Assembly: GCA_023417165.1 (NCBI GenBank)
Contig: JAEZGD010000557.1
Span: 1 to 5,029, forward strand
Source: Planctomycetota bacterium
GTDB lineage: Bacteria > Planctomycetota > Planctomycetia > Pirellulales > Pirellulaceae
Direction: 5' to 3'
Length of the DNA stretch: 5,029 bases
A program made the position numbers and the translations under genes. The notes below the pieces were generated by a model that worked only from the letters and a program-made list of their open reading frames with translations, was not told the origin of the DNA and ran no database searches. Below, piece after piece: positions 1-5,029 of the stretch. The first letter of the stretch is position 1. Each line of letters begins with the position of its first letter.

Positions 1-1629
1 ACGATGGACAACATCGACGAGCAGATTGATACGGTCAGTCGCTCGGTCCTGGCGCTGACCGCCAGCTGCGCTCGCTGCCACGATCACAAGTTCGATCCGA
101 TTCCGACGCGCGACTATTACGCGTTAGCTGGAATCTTCAACAGCACCGACTTGTGCGCTGGCGTGCGAAACAAGATGGGCGGCAGCGGCCTCGACTATTA
201 CGACACCGCGATGCTGATCCGCCTGGGCGACAGCGACGACAAGAACTCGGGAAAGAAGGAAGAGATCGAAAAGCTGAAGAAGCAGGTCGCGGAAGCCAAG
301 GCGAAGTTCGAAGCCCTGCGCGACAGCCCGGAAGGTGCGGAATTGAATGCTAACGGACGTCCCAAACGCCAGGCGGCACGCCAGCGTTGGAATCGTCTGC
401 AGCAAGATTTGGCCGCGCTGACCGATCCTGCCGTGAGCGGCAAGGTGACGCTCGGCGTGCGTGAAGCCAAGACCATTGGCGACACCGAGATTCGCATTCG
501 TGGCGAAGCGGAGAAACTTGGTCCAGTGGCACCACGCGGCTTCCTGTCGGTCTTGGAAGTGCCGAATACGCCGACTATCAGTGCCGGACAAAGTGGTCGC
601 TTGGAACTCGCGCAATGGCTGACCAGCCCGCAAAACCCGCTGACGTCGCGCGTGATTGTGAATCGCGCCTGGCATCACTTGTTTGGCCATGGCCTGGTGA
701 GCAGTGTCGATAACTTTGGTGTCACTGGCGATTCGCCCACGCATCCTGAACTGCTCGACCACTTGGCGCAGCGGTTTGTGAATGATGGTTGGTCGGTCAA
801 GAACCTGGTCCGCACCCTGGTGCTAACGCGGTCTTATCAACTGAGCGCCGAGGCCTTCGAGCCGAACGTCACGACCGATCCGGCCAACAAACTGGTGTGG
901 CGTCATACGCCACGGCGGTTGGCTGCTGAAGAGATTCGCGATGCCACGCTGGTCGCCACGGGCAAGCTGCAACCCGGTCGTCCAGAAAACACGCCGGTGA
1001 ACGCCCTGAAGGTGATCGAGATTCGCAACAACGGCCAAGAGGCGAAGCAGATCGCTACCGCTGCCCGGTCGGAAGTGCATCGCAGCATTTACCTGCCGCT
1101 GCTCCGCGATCTGACGCCGACCTCGCTGGGAGTCTTTGACTTCGCTGAACAAGGGATGGTGTCGGGTAGCCGCGAGACGACCACGGTCGCTACGCAGGCC
1201 CTGTACCTGCTCAACGATCCGTTCGTTCGTCGCCAGGCGCTCGAACTGGCCACCGATCTGCTCTCGCGAGCCGATTTGGACGACGCCGCTCGCTTGCGTC
1301 TGGCCTATCGCCGGGCGTTAGGACGAACAGCGACAGAATCGGAACTAGAGCGGGCTGTGGCTTACCTGGCAGAGTTTGAAGCTGCCGCCGGCCAGGCATT
1401 GCCCGAGGAATCGGAGCCTGTGGTGATTGAAGTGGCCAAGCAGGAAACGGCTCCGGCCGAAAATACCGCTGGCACAACGCAGACGCCGGTGATCGATCCC
1501 GATCAAGTGATCACTCCGGATGTGCCGCTCGACGAAGAAGTGATCCAAGCACCCGACGCCAAGTCGGCGGCTTGGGCCAGCTTCTGCCAGGCTTTGCTTG
1601 GCTCGGCTGAATTCCGCTACCTGAAGTAA
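1..1629 (+). CDS. DUF1549/DUF1553 (PSCyt2/PSD1) domain protein, C-terminal part, 5' end outside window
   Basis: The frame is open at base 1, so the true start and any N-terminal cytochrome-like or signal region lie to the left. Residue numbers count from the Met at base 4. Residues 1-48 are the end of DUF1549: the CARCHDHKFDPIP stretch contains a CXXCH motif (C22, C25, H26), the form used to attach c-type haem. Residues 80-140 are charged and helical, probably a coiled coil. The segment at 163-181 ending in APRGFL leads into DUF1553. That domain runs from about residue 200 to the end, with NRAW (220-223), RRLAAEEIRDA, and RETTTVATQALYLLND (390-405), which are family hallmarks. An acidic, Pro/Thr-rich linker (about 467-520) separates the last conserved helix, AWASFCQALLGSAEF, from the rest. 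Such proteins are abundant in planctomycetes, are predicted to be exported, and usually sit next to a DUF1501 gene, as here. Their function is unknown; a role in polymer breakdown or electron transfer has only been suggested from domain content. Family assignment is firm, function is not. Confidence 0.95.
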   Translation, partial: TMDNIDEQIDTVSRSVLALTASCARCHDHKFDPIPTRDYYALAGIFNSTDLCAGVRNKMGGSGLDYYDTAMLIRLGDSDDKNSGKKEEIEKLKKQVAEAKAKFEALRDSPEGAELNANGRPKRQAARQRWNRLQQDLAALTDPAVSGKVTLGVREAKTIGDTEIRIRGEAEKLGPVAPRGFLSVLEVPNTPTISAGQSGRLELAQWLTSPQNPLTSRVIVNRAWHHLFGHGLVSSVDNFGVTGDSPTHPELLDHLAQRFVNDGWSVKNLVRTLVLTRSYQLSAEAFEPNVTTDPANKLVWRHTPRRLAAEEIRDATLVATGKLQPGRPENTPVNALKVIEIRNNGQEAKQIATAARSEVHRSIYLPLLRDLTPTSLGVFDFAEQGMVSGSRETTTVATQALYLLNDPFVRRQALELATDLLSRADLDDAARLRLAYRRALGRTATESELERAVAYLAEFEAAAGQALPEESEPVVIEVAKQETAPAENTAGTTQTPVIDPDQVITPDVPLDEEVIQAPDAKSAAWASFCQALLGSAEFRYLK

Positions 1630-1678
1630 ACATCTCGCGGGCGTCGCCCCGCTTGCGAATACAACACATTTACAGTGC

Positions 1679-1683
1679 AAGGA
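1679..1683 (+). promoter_or_regulatory. Ribosome binding site deciding the DUF1501 start
   Basis: AAGGA lies 8 bases before the ATG at 1692. It is too close to the in-frame ATG at 1683, which it overlaps, and far downstream of the in-frame TTG at 1653. It therefore favours 1692 as the start. Confidence 0.6.
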
Positions 1684-1691
1684 TGAATTCC

Positions 1692-3062
1692 ATGAGCAAC
1701 TACTTACCTACGTTGTTCTCGCGTCGCCAGGCGTTGCAATCGGCGAGCGCCGGCTTTGGCTTCATGGCGCTGGCCGGCATGCTCGGACAGCAAGCGAAAG
1801 CCAGCACGCCAGAGAAGGCGGGTCCGCTCGCTCCCAAGCAGCCGCACTTTCCGGCCAAGGCCAAACGCATCATCTTCCTGTTCATGCAGGGCGCCACGTC
1901 GCAGATGGATACGTGGGAATACAAGCCCGAACTGCAGAAGAACGATGGCAAGGTCGGCCCTGGCGGCGGCACTTTGACGGCTTCCAAGTTCAAGTGGGGC
2001 CAGCACGGCAACACCGGAACGTGGGTCAGCGAACTGTATCCCAATGTCGCCAAGCATGTCGACAAGCTCTGCTTCTTGCGTGGCTTGCACACCGACACGC
2101 CTGCGCATCCGCAAGCGGTGATCCAGATTCATACCGGTGCGGCGCTCGCTTCGCTGACGCGGCCGTCGATGGGCGCGTGGCTGATGTATGGCCTGGGGAC
2201 CGAGAATCAGGATCTGCCTGGCTACATCACGATCAACCCGCCGCCGAATTTTGGTGGCGCAATCAACTATGGCAGCGCCTTCTTGCCCGCGCACTTCCAA
2301 GGGACGAAGATCGCCGACACCGGTTATGTGCCCAACTTGAAGGCGCAGACGGTTTCGCAACTGCAACGCAAGCAGATCGATCTGGTTCAAGAGATGAACC
2401 GCGATCTGGCTTCGCAATCGAGCGCGCCTGCAGCCCTGGATGGCGTGATCGAGTCGTACGAGCTCGCCTTCAAGATGCAAGGCAAAGTGCCGGAATTGCT
2501 GGACCTGTCGAAAGAGCCGCAGCACGTGCTCGACGCCTACGGCGTCAAGGACGGTCCCGCTGGCAGCTTCGCCCGGCAATGCTTGATGGCGCGCCGGTTG
2601 AGCGAAGCCGGCGTCCGTTTCGTCGAGATATGCCATCCTGGCTGGGATCAGCACAACAACCTGCATCAAGGCTTGATCCGCAACTGCGCCGCCACCGATC
2701 AGCCGACCGCCGCGTTGTTGGCCGATCTGGAAGCCCGCGGTTTGCTGGACGAAACGCTGGTGCTGTTTGGCAGTGAGTTCGGGCGCTTGCCCACCGCGCA
2801 AGGACCCGATGGTCGCGATCACAACATCACCGGCTATCCGATGTGGCTGGCGGGCGCTGGTGTTAAGCCCGGCTTCACCTATGGTGCGACCGACGAGTTC
2901 GGCTTGCATGCGGTCGAAGGACGCATGCACACGACCGATCTGCATGCGACGCTGCTGGCGCTGATGGGCCTTGATCACGAGAAGCTCACGTATCGCTATG
3001 CCGGCCGTGACTTCCGCTTGACCGACGTCGCCGGGCACGTGGCGGACGAGATCTTCGCCTAA
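1692..3062 (+). CDS. DUF1501 family protein with Tat-like signal peptide
   Basis: A 456-residue protein of the DUF1501 family, which belongs to the alkaline phosphatase/sulfatase-like superfamily. The N-terminus has a twin-arginine pattern (S10-R11-R12-Q-A-L), a hydrophobic stretch at about 17-32 and a possible AKA-S cleavage site after residue 37, so export by Tat is likely. Family landmarks follow in order: RIIFLFMQGATSQMDTW (59-75, where members usually have HGGPSQxD), FLRGLHTDTPAHPQ (128-141), RPSMGAWLMYGLG (157-169), the WDQHNN block (318-323), LLADLEARGLLDETLV (342-357), EFGR (362-365), GRDHN (374-378) and TTDLHATLLALMGLD near the C-terminus. Conserved Asp and His in these blocks are candidate metal ligands by analogy with the superfamily. 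The length is typical. The start at 1692 is preferred because of its Shine-Dalgarno and because it puts the RR motif near the N-terminus. It lies 62 bases after the DUF1553 gene on the same strand, so co-transcription is likely. The substrate is unknown. Confidence 0.94.
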   Translation: MSNYLPTLFSRRQALQSASAGFGFMALAGMLGQQAKASTPEKAGPLAPKQPHFPAKAKRIIFLFMQGATSQMDTWEYKPELQKNDGKVGPGGGTLTASKFKWGQHGNTGTWVSELYPNVAKHVDKLCFLRGLHTDTPAHPQAVIQIHTGAALASLTRPSMGAWLMYGLGTENQDLPGYITINPPPNFGGAINYGSAFLPAHFQGTKIADTGYVPNLKAQTVSQLQRKQIDLVQEMNRDLASQSSAPAALDGVIESYELAFKMQGKVPELLDLSKEPQHVLDAYGVKDGPAGSFARQCLMARRLSEAGVRFVEICHPGWDQHNNLHQGLIRNCAATDQPTAALLADLEARGLLDETLVLFGSEFGRLPTAQGPDGRDHNITGYPMWLAGAGVKPGFTYGATDEFGLHAVEGRMHTTDLHATLLALMGLDHEKLTYRYAGRDFRLTDVAGHVADEIFA

Positions 3063-3086
3063 TGTGCTGCGACATGAGGATGTCTT

Positions 3087-3120
3087 TTGACTCTCGGCTC
3101 AACAGGACGCCGAGAGTCAA
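3087..3120. terminator. Perfect 12-bp hairpin between convergent genes, probable bidirectional terminator
   Basis: TTGACTCTCGGC (3087-3098) and GCCGAGAGTCAA (3109-3120) are exact reverse complements separated by a 10-base loop. The hairpin begins 25 bases after the DUF1501 stop and its right arm contains the SDR stop codon (3117-3119, minus strand). Neither direction has a clear run of U after the stem: the plus side reads CTGTTGATG and the minus side AAGACATCC. It is therefore not a textbook intrinsic terminator. Its position between two converging genes still makes termination or 3'-end protection the best explanation. Confidence 0.6.
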
Positions 3121-4010
3121 CTGTTGATGATCTCGCCACCGTTGGGATGAATCACCTGGCCGGTGATGTAAGCAGCATCCGATGACGCCAAGAACACATA
3201 GGCCGGCGCGACTTCGGCCGGCTGGCCGGCTCGACCCATCGGCACATCGTTGCCAAAACTGGCGACTTTATCTGGCGGAAACGACGCCGGAATCAGCGGC
3301 GTCCAAATCGGTCCCGGCGCCACGGCGTTCACGCGGACATTCTGCTTCGCAAGTTGCCCCGAGAGCGAGCGCGTGAAGGCGACGATCGCGCCTTTCGTCG
3401 CCGCGTAGTCCACAAGTTGAGGACTGCCGCGATAGGCGGTGACCGACGTCGTGTTGATGATTGTGCCTTGCGACTTGATCAACTGCGGCAGCGCCGCCTT
3501 GGTCAGAAAGAACATCGCATAGATATTGGTGCGAAAGGTGCGATCGAGTTGCCGCTCGGTGATCTCGGCGATCGAGTCTTGCGGAAACTGCACCGCAGCG
3601 TTGTTGACCAGGATATGCAAGCCGCCCAATTGCTTGATCGTTTGCTTCGCTGCCTTCTGGCAAAACGATTCTTTGCTGATATCGCCGCGTAGTAGCAAAC
3701 AGCGGCGGCCTTCGGCTTCGACGAGCTTCGCGGTTTGCTGCGCGTCGTTGTCTTCTTCGAGATAAATGATCGCGACGTCAGCCCCTTCGCGAGCATAGAG
3801 CACAGCGACGGAACGACCGATGCCGCTGTCGCCGCCAGTGATCAGCGCGACTTTGCCTTCGAGCTTGCCGCTGCCGCGATACGACTCGGGAAGGACTTGC
3901 GGCTGGGGCGTCATCGCCGTTTGGCGGCCTGGCTGTCGCGCTTGCCGTTGAGCGGGGCGCGTCCGACGCTGAGGCTGCGATTTACCTTGTCGTGCTGATT
4001 TGTTAGCCAT
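3117..4010 (-). CDS. SDR family oxidoreductase, YghA/YdaD (general stress protein 39) type
   Basis: A 297-residue classical-type short-chain dehydrogenase/reductase, predicted to be a cytosolic NAD(P)(H)-dependent oxidoreductase acting on alcohols, aldehydes or ketones. Visible motifs are the nucleotide-binding glycine motif TGGDSGIG (58-65), a likely adenine-contact Asp in RGDIS (D110), NNAA (136-139), catalytic N162, S189, Y202 and K206 (YAATK), and APGPIWTPL after the active site. The N-terminal extension with PQVLPESYRGSGKLEGKVA (about 36-54) resembles the E. coli YghA and B. subtilis YdaD/YhxC group rather than FabG-like SDRs. Residues 1-30 hold nine Lys/Arg and seven Gln with no acidic residue, an unusually basic tail. 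The ATG at 4010 is chosen because AGGAG lies 9 bases upstream; an in-frame ATG at 4049 would add 13 residues. The gene converges on DUF1501 and diverges from the SRPBCC gene. The exact substrate cannot be told from sequence; a stress role is inferred from the named relatives. Confidence 0.94.
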   Translation of the reverse strand: MANKSARQGKSQPQRRTRPAQRQARQPGRQTAMTPQPQVLPESYRGSGKLEGKVALITGGDSGIGRSVAVLYAREGADVAIIYLEEDNDAQQTAKLVEAEGRRCLLLRGDISKESFCQKAAKQTIKQLGGLHILVNNAAVQFPQDSIAEITERQLDRTFRTNIYAMFFLTKAALPQLIKSQGTIINTTSVTAYRGSPQLVDYAATKGAIVAFTRSLSGQLAKQNVRVNAVAPGPIWTPLIPASFPPDKVASFGNDVPMGRAGQPAEVAPAYVFLASSDAAYITGQVIHPNGGEIINS

Positions 4011-4019
4011 GGTGGCGAG

Positions 4020-4024
4020 CTCCT
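4020..4024 (-). promoter_or_regulatory. Ribosome binding site of the SDR gene
   Basis: On the minus strand AGGAG is followed by a 9-base spacer and the ATG at 4010-4008. This supports the MANKSARQ start over the upstream in-frame ATG at 4049. Confidence 0.65.
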
Positions 4025-4061
4025 GGAGTGGTGCGCCACATGAATGCATATGCTATGCCGA

Positions 4062-4078
4062 GTTTGGCATGGCCAAAC
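4062..4078. promoter_or_regulatory. 7-3-7 palindrome in the divergent intergenic region, candidate operator
   Basis: GTTTGGC and GCCAAAC are exact inverted copies separated by ATG. A second, overlapping inverted repeat joins ATGCC (4055-4059) to GGCAT (4066-4070), and the 8-base palindrome GCATATGC sits just to the left at 4046-4053. The site is 52 bases upstream of the SDR start codon and about 150 bases upstream of the SRPBCC start codon. Its symmetry and place suit a dimeric regulator, but no known operator consensus is recognised and no promoter elements could be assigned with confidence. Confidence 0.4.
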
Positions 4079-4149
4079 ATGATTGTTCGTCGACCAAGAG
4101 TAGCGACGTCCGAGCGCAAATGCGGCCTCGCAAAGATGGCACGTGATGT

Positions 4150-4195
4150 GCCTCCGCGTACCAGCATACGCGGAGGCGGGCTCCGCTTGGTTTTG
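4150..4195 (+). promoter_or_regulatory. Overlapping alternative hairpins in the leader of the SRPBCC gene
   Basis: GCCTCCGCGTA (4150-4160) and TACGCGGAGGC (4167-4177) form a perfect 11-bp stem with a 6-base loop. The right arm also contains GCGGAG (4170-4175), which can instead pair with CTCCGC (4181-4186) to give a 6-bp stem with a 5-base loop, followed by TTGGTTTTG (4187-4195). The two stems cannot exist together. The layout is like an antiterminator/terminator pair, though the second stem is short and its T-run is interrupted. It could equally be one strong hairpin with no switching. It matters only if transcription starts upstream of 4150, which is not known. Confidence 0.4.
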
Positions 4196-4212
4196 ATGTC
4201 ATGGTTAGCAGT

Positions 4213-4218
4213 AGGGAG
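4213..4218 (+). promoter_or_regulatory. Ribosome binding site deciding the SRPBCC gene start
   Basis: AGGGAG lies 7 bases before the ATG at 4226, a normal spacing. It is only 1 base from the in-frame ATG at 4220, so 4226 is preferred. Bases 4215-4219 (GGAGC) could also pair with GCTCC at 4180-4184 in the leader. Confidence 0.55.
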
Positions 4219-4225
4219 CATGGAG

Positions 4226-4942
4226 ATGAACGATTCCTGTCAACGCACGCTGTCGGAGCAATCGGGGCCGCTGCAGAATGTCGGTGAACTGGAGCGCTGG
4301 GCATCACTCGTCGCCGGTGGACTTTGCGTCGTTCAAGGCGTGGCGCGCGGGCGTTTGCCTGGACTGCTGCTGACGGGACTCGGAGCTTCGTTGTTCTATC
4401 GTGGCTATACGGGGCATTGCCCGCTGTATGGCTACTTGGGGATGTCGTCGCAATCGGCTTCAGGCGTTTGGGGTGTGCCGGCCAAACAGGGATGCAAGGT
4501 CGAACGAGCGCTGACGATTCATCGCCCGGCGGTGGAACTGTATTCCTATTGGCGACAGCTCTCGAATCTGCCGCAGATCATGCAACACCTCGAATCGGTG
4601 ACGGAAACGGGGAATTTACGCAGCCACTGGGTGGCGCGTGGGCCACTTGGCGTGCAGGTAGCGTGGGACGCCGAGATCTATAACGAAGTGCCTGGTCGCA
4701 TGATCGCCTGGCGTTCGTTGCCTGGCGGACAAGTCGAAACGGCCGGCACAGTGCACTTTGAAGAGTTGCCCAACGGTGCTACCGAGGTCCGCGTTTCGCT
4801 CAAATACAATCCGCCTGGCGGTCGACTGGGAGCGAACGTTGCCTGGCTGATGGGCGATAGCGTCGAGCAGCAAATTGCCAGTGATCTGCGCCGCTTCAAG
4901 CAAGTACTCGAAAGTGGCGCGGCGATCTCGGCTGCCACGTAA
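4226..4942 (+). CDS. SRPBCC family protein with N-terminal DUF2892-like membrane segments
   Basis: A 238-residue protein in two parts. Residues about 21-60 contain two short hydrophobic helices (around 25-41 and 44-58) broken by a basic RGRLPG turn and followed by YRGYTGHCPLY, a pattern typical of the DUF2892/YgaP-like inner-membrane segment. After a linker, residues about 90-230 resemble the polyketide cyclase/START-like SRPBCC fold: VERALTIHRPAVELYSYWR, LPQIMQHLESV, SHWVARGPLG, WDAEIYNEVPGRMIAWRSLPG, the strand TEVRVSLKYNPPGG and a C-terminal helix DLRRFKQVLES. Proteins of this layout are annotated as cyclase/dehydrase or SRPBCC members; the fold makes a hydrophobic pocket, and no catalytic residues are evident. 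A membrane-tethered binding or lipid-related role is inference. The frame is open back to a GTG at 4028, but that stretch lacks a good ribosome site and overlaps the control region, so 4226 is chosen. The gene is divergent from the SDR. Confidence 0.88.
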   Translation: MNDSCQRTLSEQSGPLQNVGELERWASLVAGGLCVVQGVARGRLPGLLLTGLGASLFYRGYTGHCPLYGYLGMSSQSASGVWGVPAKQGCKVERALTIHRPAVELYSYWRQLSNLPQIMQHLESVTETGNLRSHWVARGPLGVQVAWDAEIYNEVPGRMIAWRSLPGGQVETAGTVHFEELPNGATEVRVSLKYNPPGGRLGANVAWLMGDSVEQQIASDLRRFKQVLESGAAISAAT

Positions 4943-4949
4943 ACTGGCC

Positions 4950-5029
4950 ATGGGCACACGACAGAAGACCCACAAAAACGGCCGCTTTAACCACTGTTTC
5001 TGGGGTCCACCGGCTCACCCATACGAGCC
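4950..5029 (+). CDS. Possible start of a downstream gene, truncated by the window end
   Basis: An ATG 7 bases after the SRPBCC stop opens a frame of 26 complete codons without a stop to the window edge, beginning MGTRQKTHKNGRF and continuing with an aromatic and Pro-rich stretch (HCFWGPP). Many codons end in G or C, as in the neighbouring genes. There is no convincing Shine-Dalgarno and no family is recognised. An alternative is a minus-strand gene ending at the TAA at 4989-4987, whose frame is also open to the window end. The available length is too short to decide. Confidence 0.22.
   Translation, partial: MGTRQKTHKNGRFNHCFWGPPAHPYE
4967..5007. other. Imperfect inverted repeat after the SRPBCC gene
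   Basis: GACCC (4967-4971) pairs with GGGTC (5003-5007), and CAAAAAC (4973-4979) pairs with GTTTCTG (4996-5002) at six of seven positions, leaving one bulged A and a 16-base loop. In minus-strand RNA the mismatch becomes a G-U pair. It may end the SRPBCC transcript or a minus-strand transcript entering from the right, but there is no U-run and it may be chance. Confidence 0.22.

Noticed and set aside
124..762. Minus-strand open frame of 212 codons opposite the DUF1553 gene
   Set aside because: It is antisense to conserved DUF1553 coding sequence and has no recognisable motif or ribosome site.
1637..1652. Short inverted repeat GCGGG/CCCGC between the DUF1553 and DUF1501 genes
   Set aside because: Only 5 bp with a 6-base loop and no T-run. 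It is too weak to call a terminator, and the two genes are likely co-transcribed.
1653..1691. Upstream TTG (1653) or ATG (1683) as the DUF1501 start
   Set aside because: Neither has a well-placed ribosome site. AAGGA at 1679-1683 fits the ATG at 1692, which also gives a normal Tat-like signal peptide.
1913..2776. Plus-strand open frame of 287 codons inside DUF1501
   Set aside because: It is a shifted-frame shadow of DUF1501, rich in Arg and Ala with no domain pattern.
1704..3038. Long minus-strand open frame of 444 codons opposite DUF1501
   Set aside because: It lies entirely antisense to a gene with clear family motifs. Long antisense frames are expected in GC-rich coding DNA, and its translation shows no recognisable domain.
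4070..4090. LexA-like (SOS) box suggested by CGAAC and GTTTG on the minus strand
   Set aside because: The half-sites are spaced 6 bases apart instead of the 4 of the Gram-positive consensus and one half-site deviates, so the match is not supported.
4028..4225. N-terminal extension of the SRPBCC gene from a GTG at 4028
   Set aside because: It would add 66 residues without family resemblance, crosses the palindromes and hairpins, and starts inside the SDR ribosome-site region on the other strand. The ATG at 4226 has a good ribosome site.
1..5029. Mobile element, CRISPR array, tRNA, rRNA or defence system
   Set aside because: No transposase or integrase motifs, no regularly spaced repeats, no cloverleaf and no toxin, nuclease or restriction domain was found in any of the real reading frames.

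Overview
The window looks like a chromosomal piece of a GC-rich planctomycete. This rests on two genes at the left end. One encodes a DUF1549/DUF1553 protein (the 'planctomycete cytochrome c-associated' architecture) and the next a DUF1501 protein. These families are massively expanded and usually paired in Planctomycetota. A Pirellula-like lineage is a reasonable guess, but the sequence alone does not fix the genus.

Layout. (1) Positions 1-1629, plus strand: the C-terminal part of a DUF1549/DUF1553 protein whose start lies left of the window. It carries a CXXCH motif and the full DUF1553 domain. (2) Positions 1692-3062, plus strand: a complete DUF1501 protein with a Tat-like signal peptide, 62 bases downstream and probably in the same operon. 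(3) Positions 3087-3120: a perfect 12-bp inverted repeat between the convergent DUF1501 and SDR genes, overlapping the SDR stop codon and probably acting as a shared terminator. (4) Positions 3117-4010, minus strand: a short-chain dehydrogenase/reductase of the YghA/YdaD (general stress protein 39) type with a very basic, glutamine-rich N-terminal tail. (5) Positions 4011-4225: a divergent control region with a 7-3-7 palindrome, a perfect 11-bp hairpin and an alternative hairpin that shares one arm with it. (6) Positions 4226-4942, plus strand: a small membrane-anchored SRPBCC-domain protein (DUF2892-like hydrophobic segments followed by a START-like lipid/ligand-binding fold). (7) Positions 4943-5029: a short tail with a possible new reading frame that runs off the window and an imperfect inverted repeat.

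How the genes may work together. The DUF1553/DUF1501 pair is probably exported and co-expressed; its biochemical role is not established. The SDR and SRPBCC genes are divergent across about 215 bases and share a control region. Families like both are often found in stress-associated gene sets, so a shared stress response is plausible but is inference.

I see no mobile element, CRISPR array, tRNA, rRNA or recognisable defence system. The most unusual item is the set of mutually exclusive hairpins in the leader of the SRPBCC gene, which could be a riboregulator. The rest is ordinary for this phylum.
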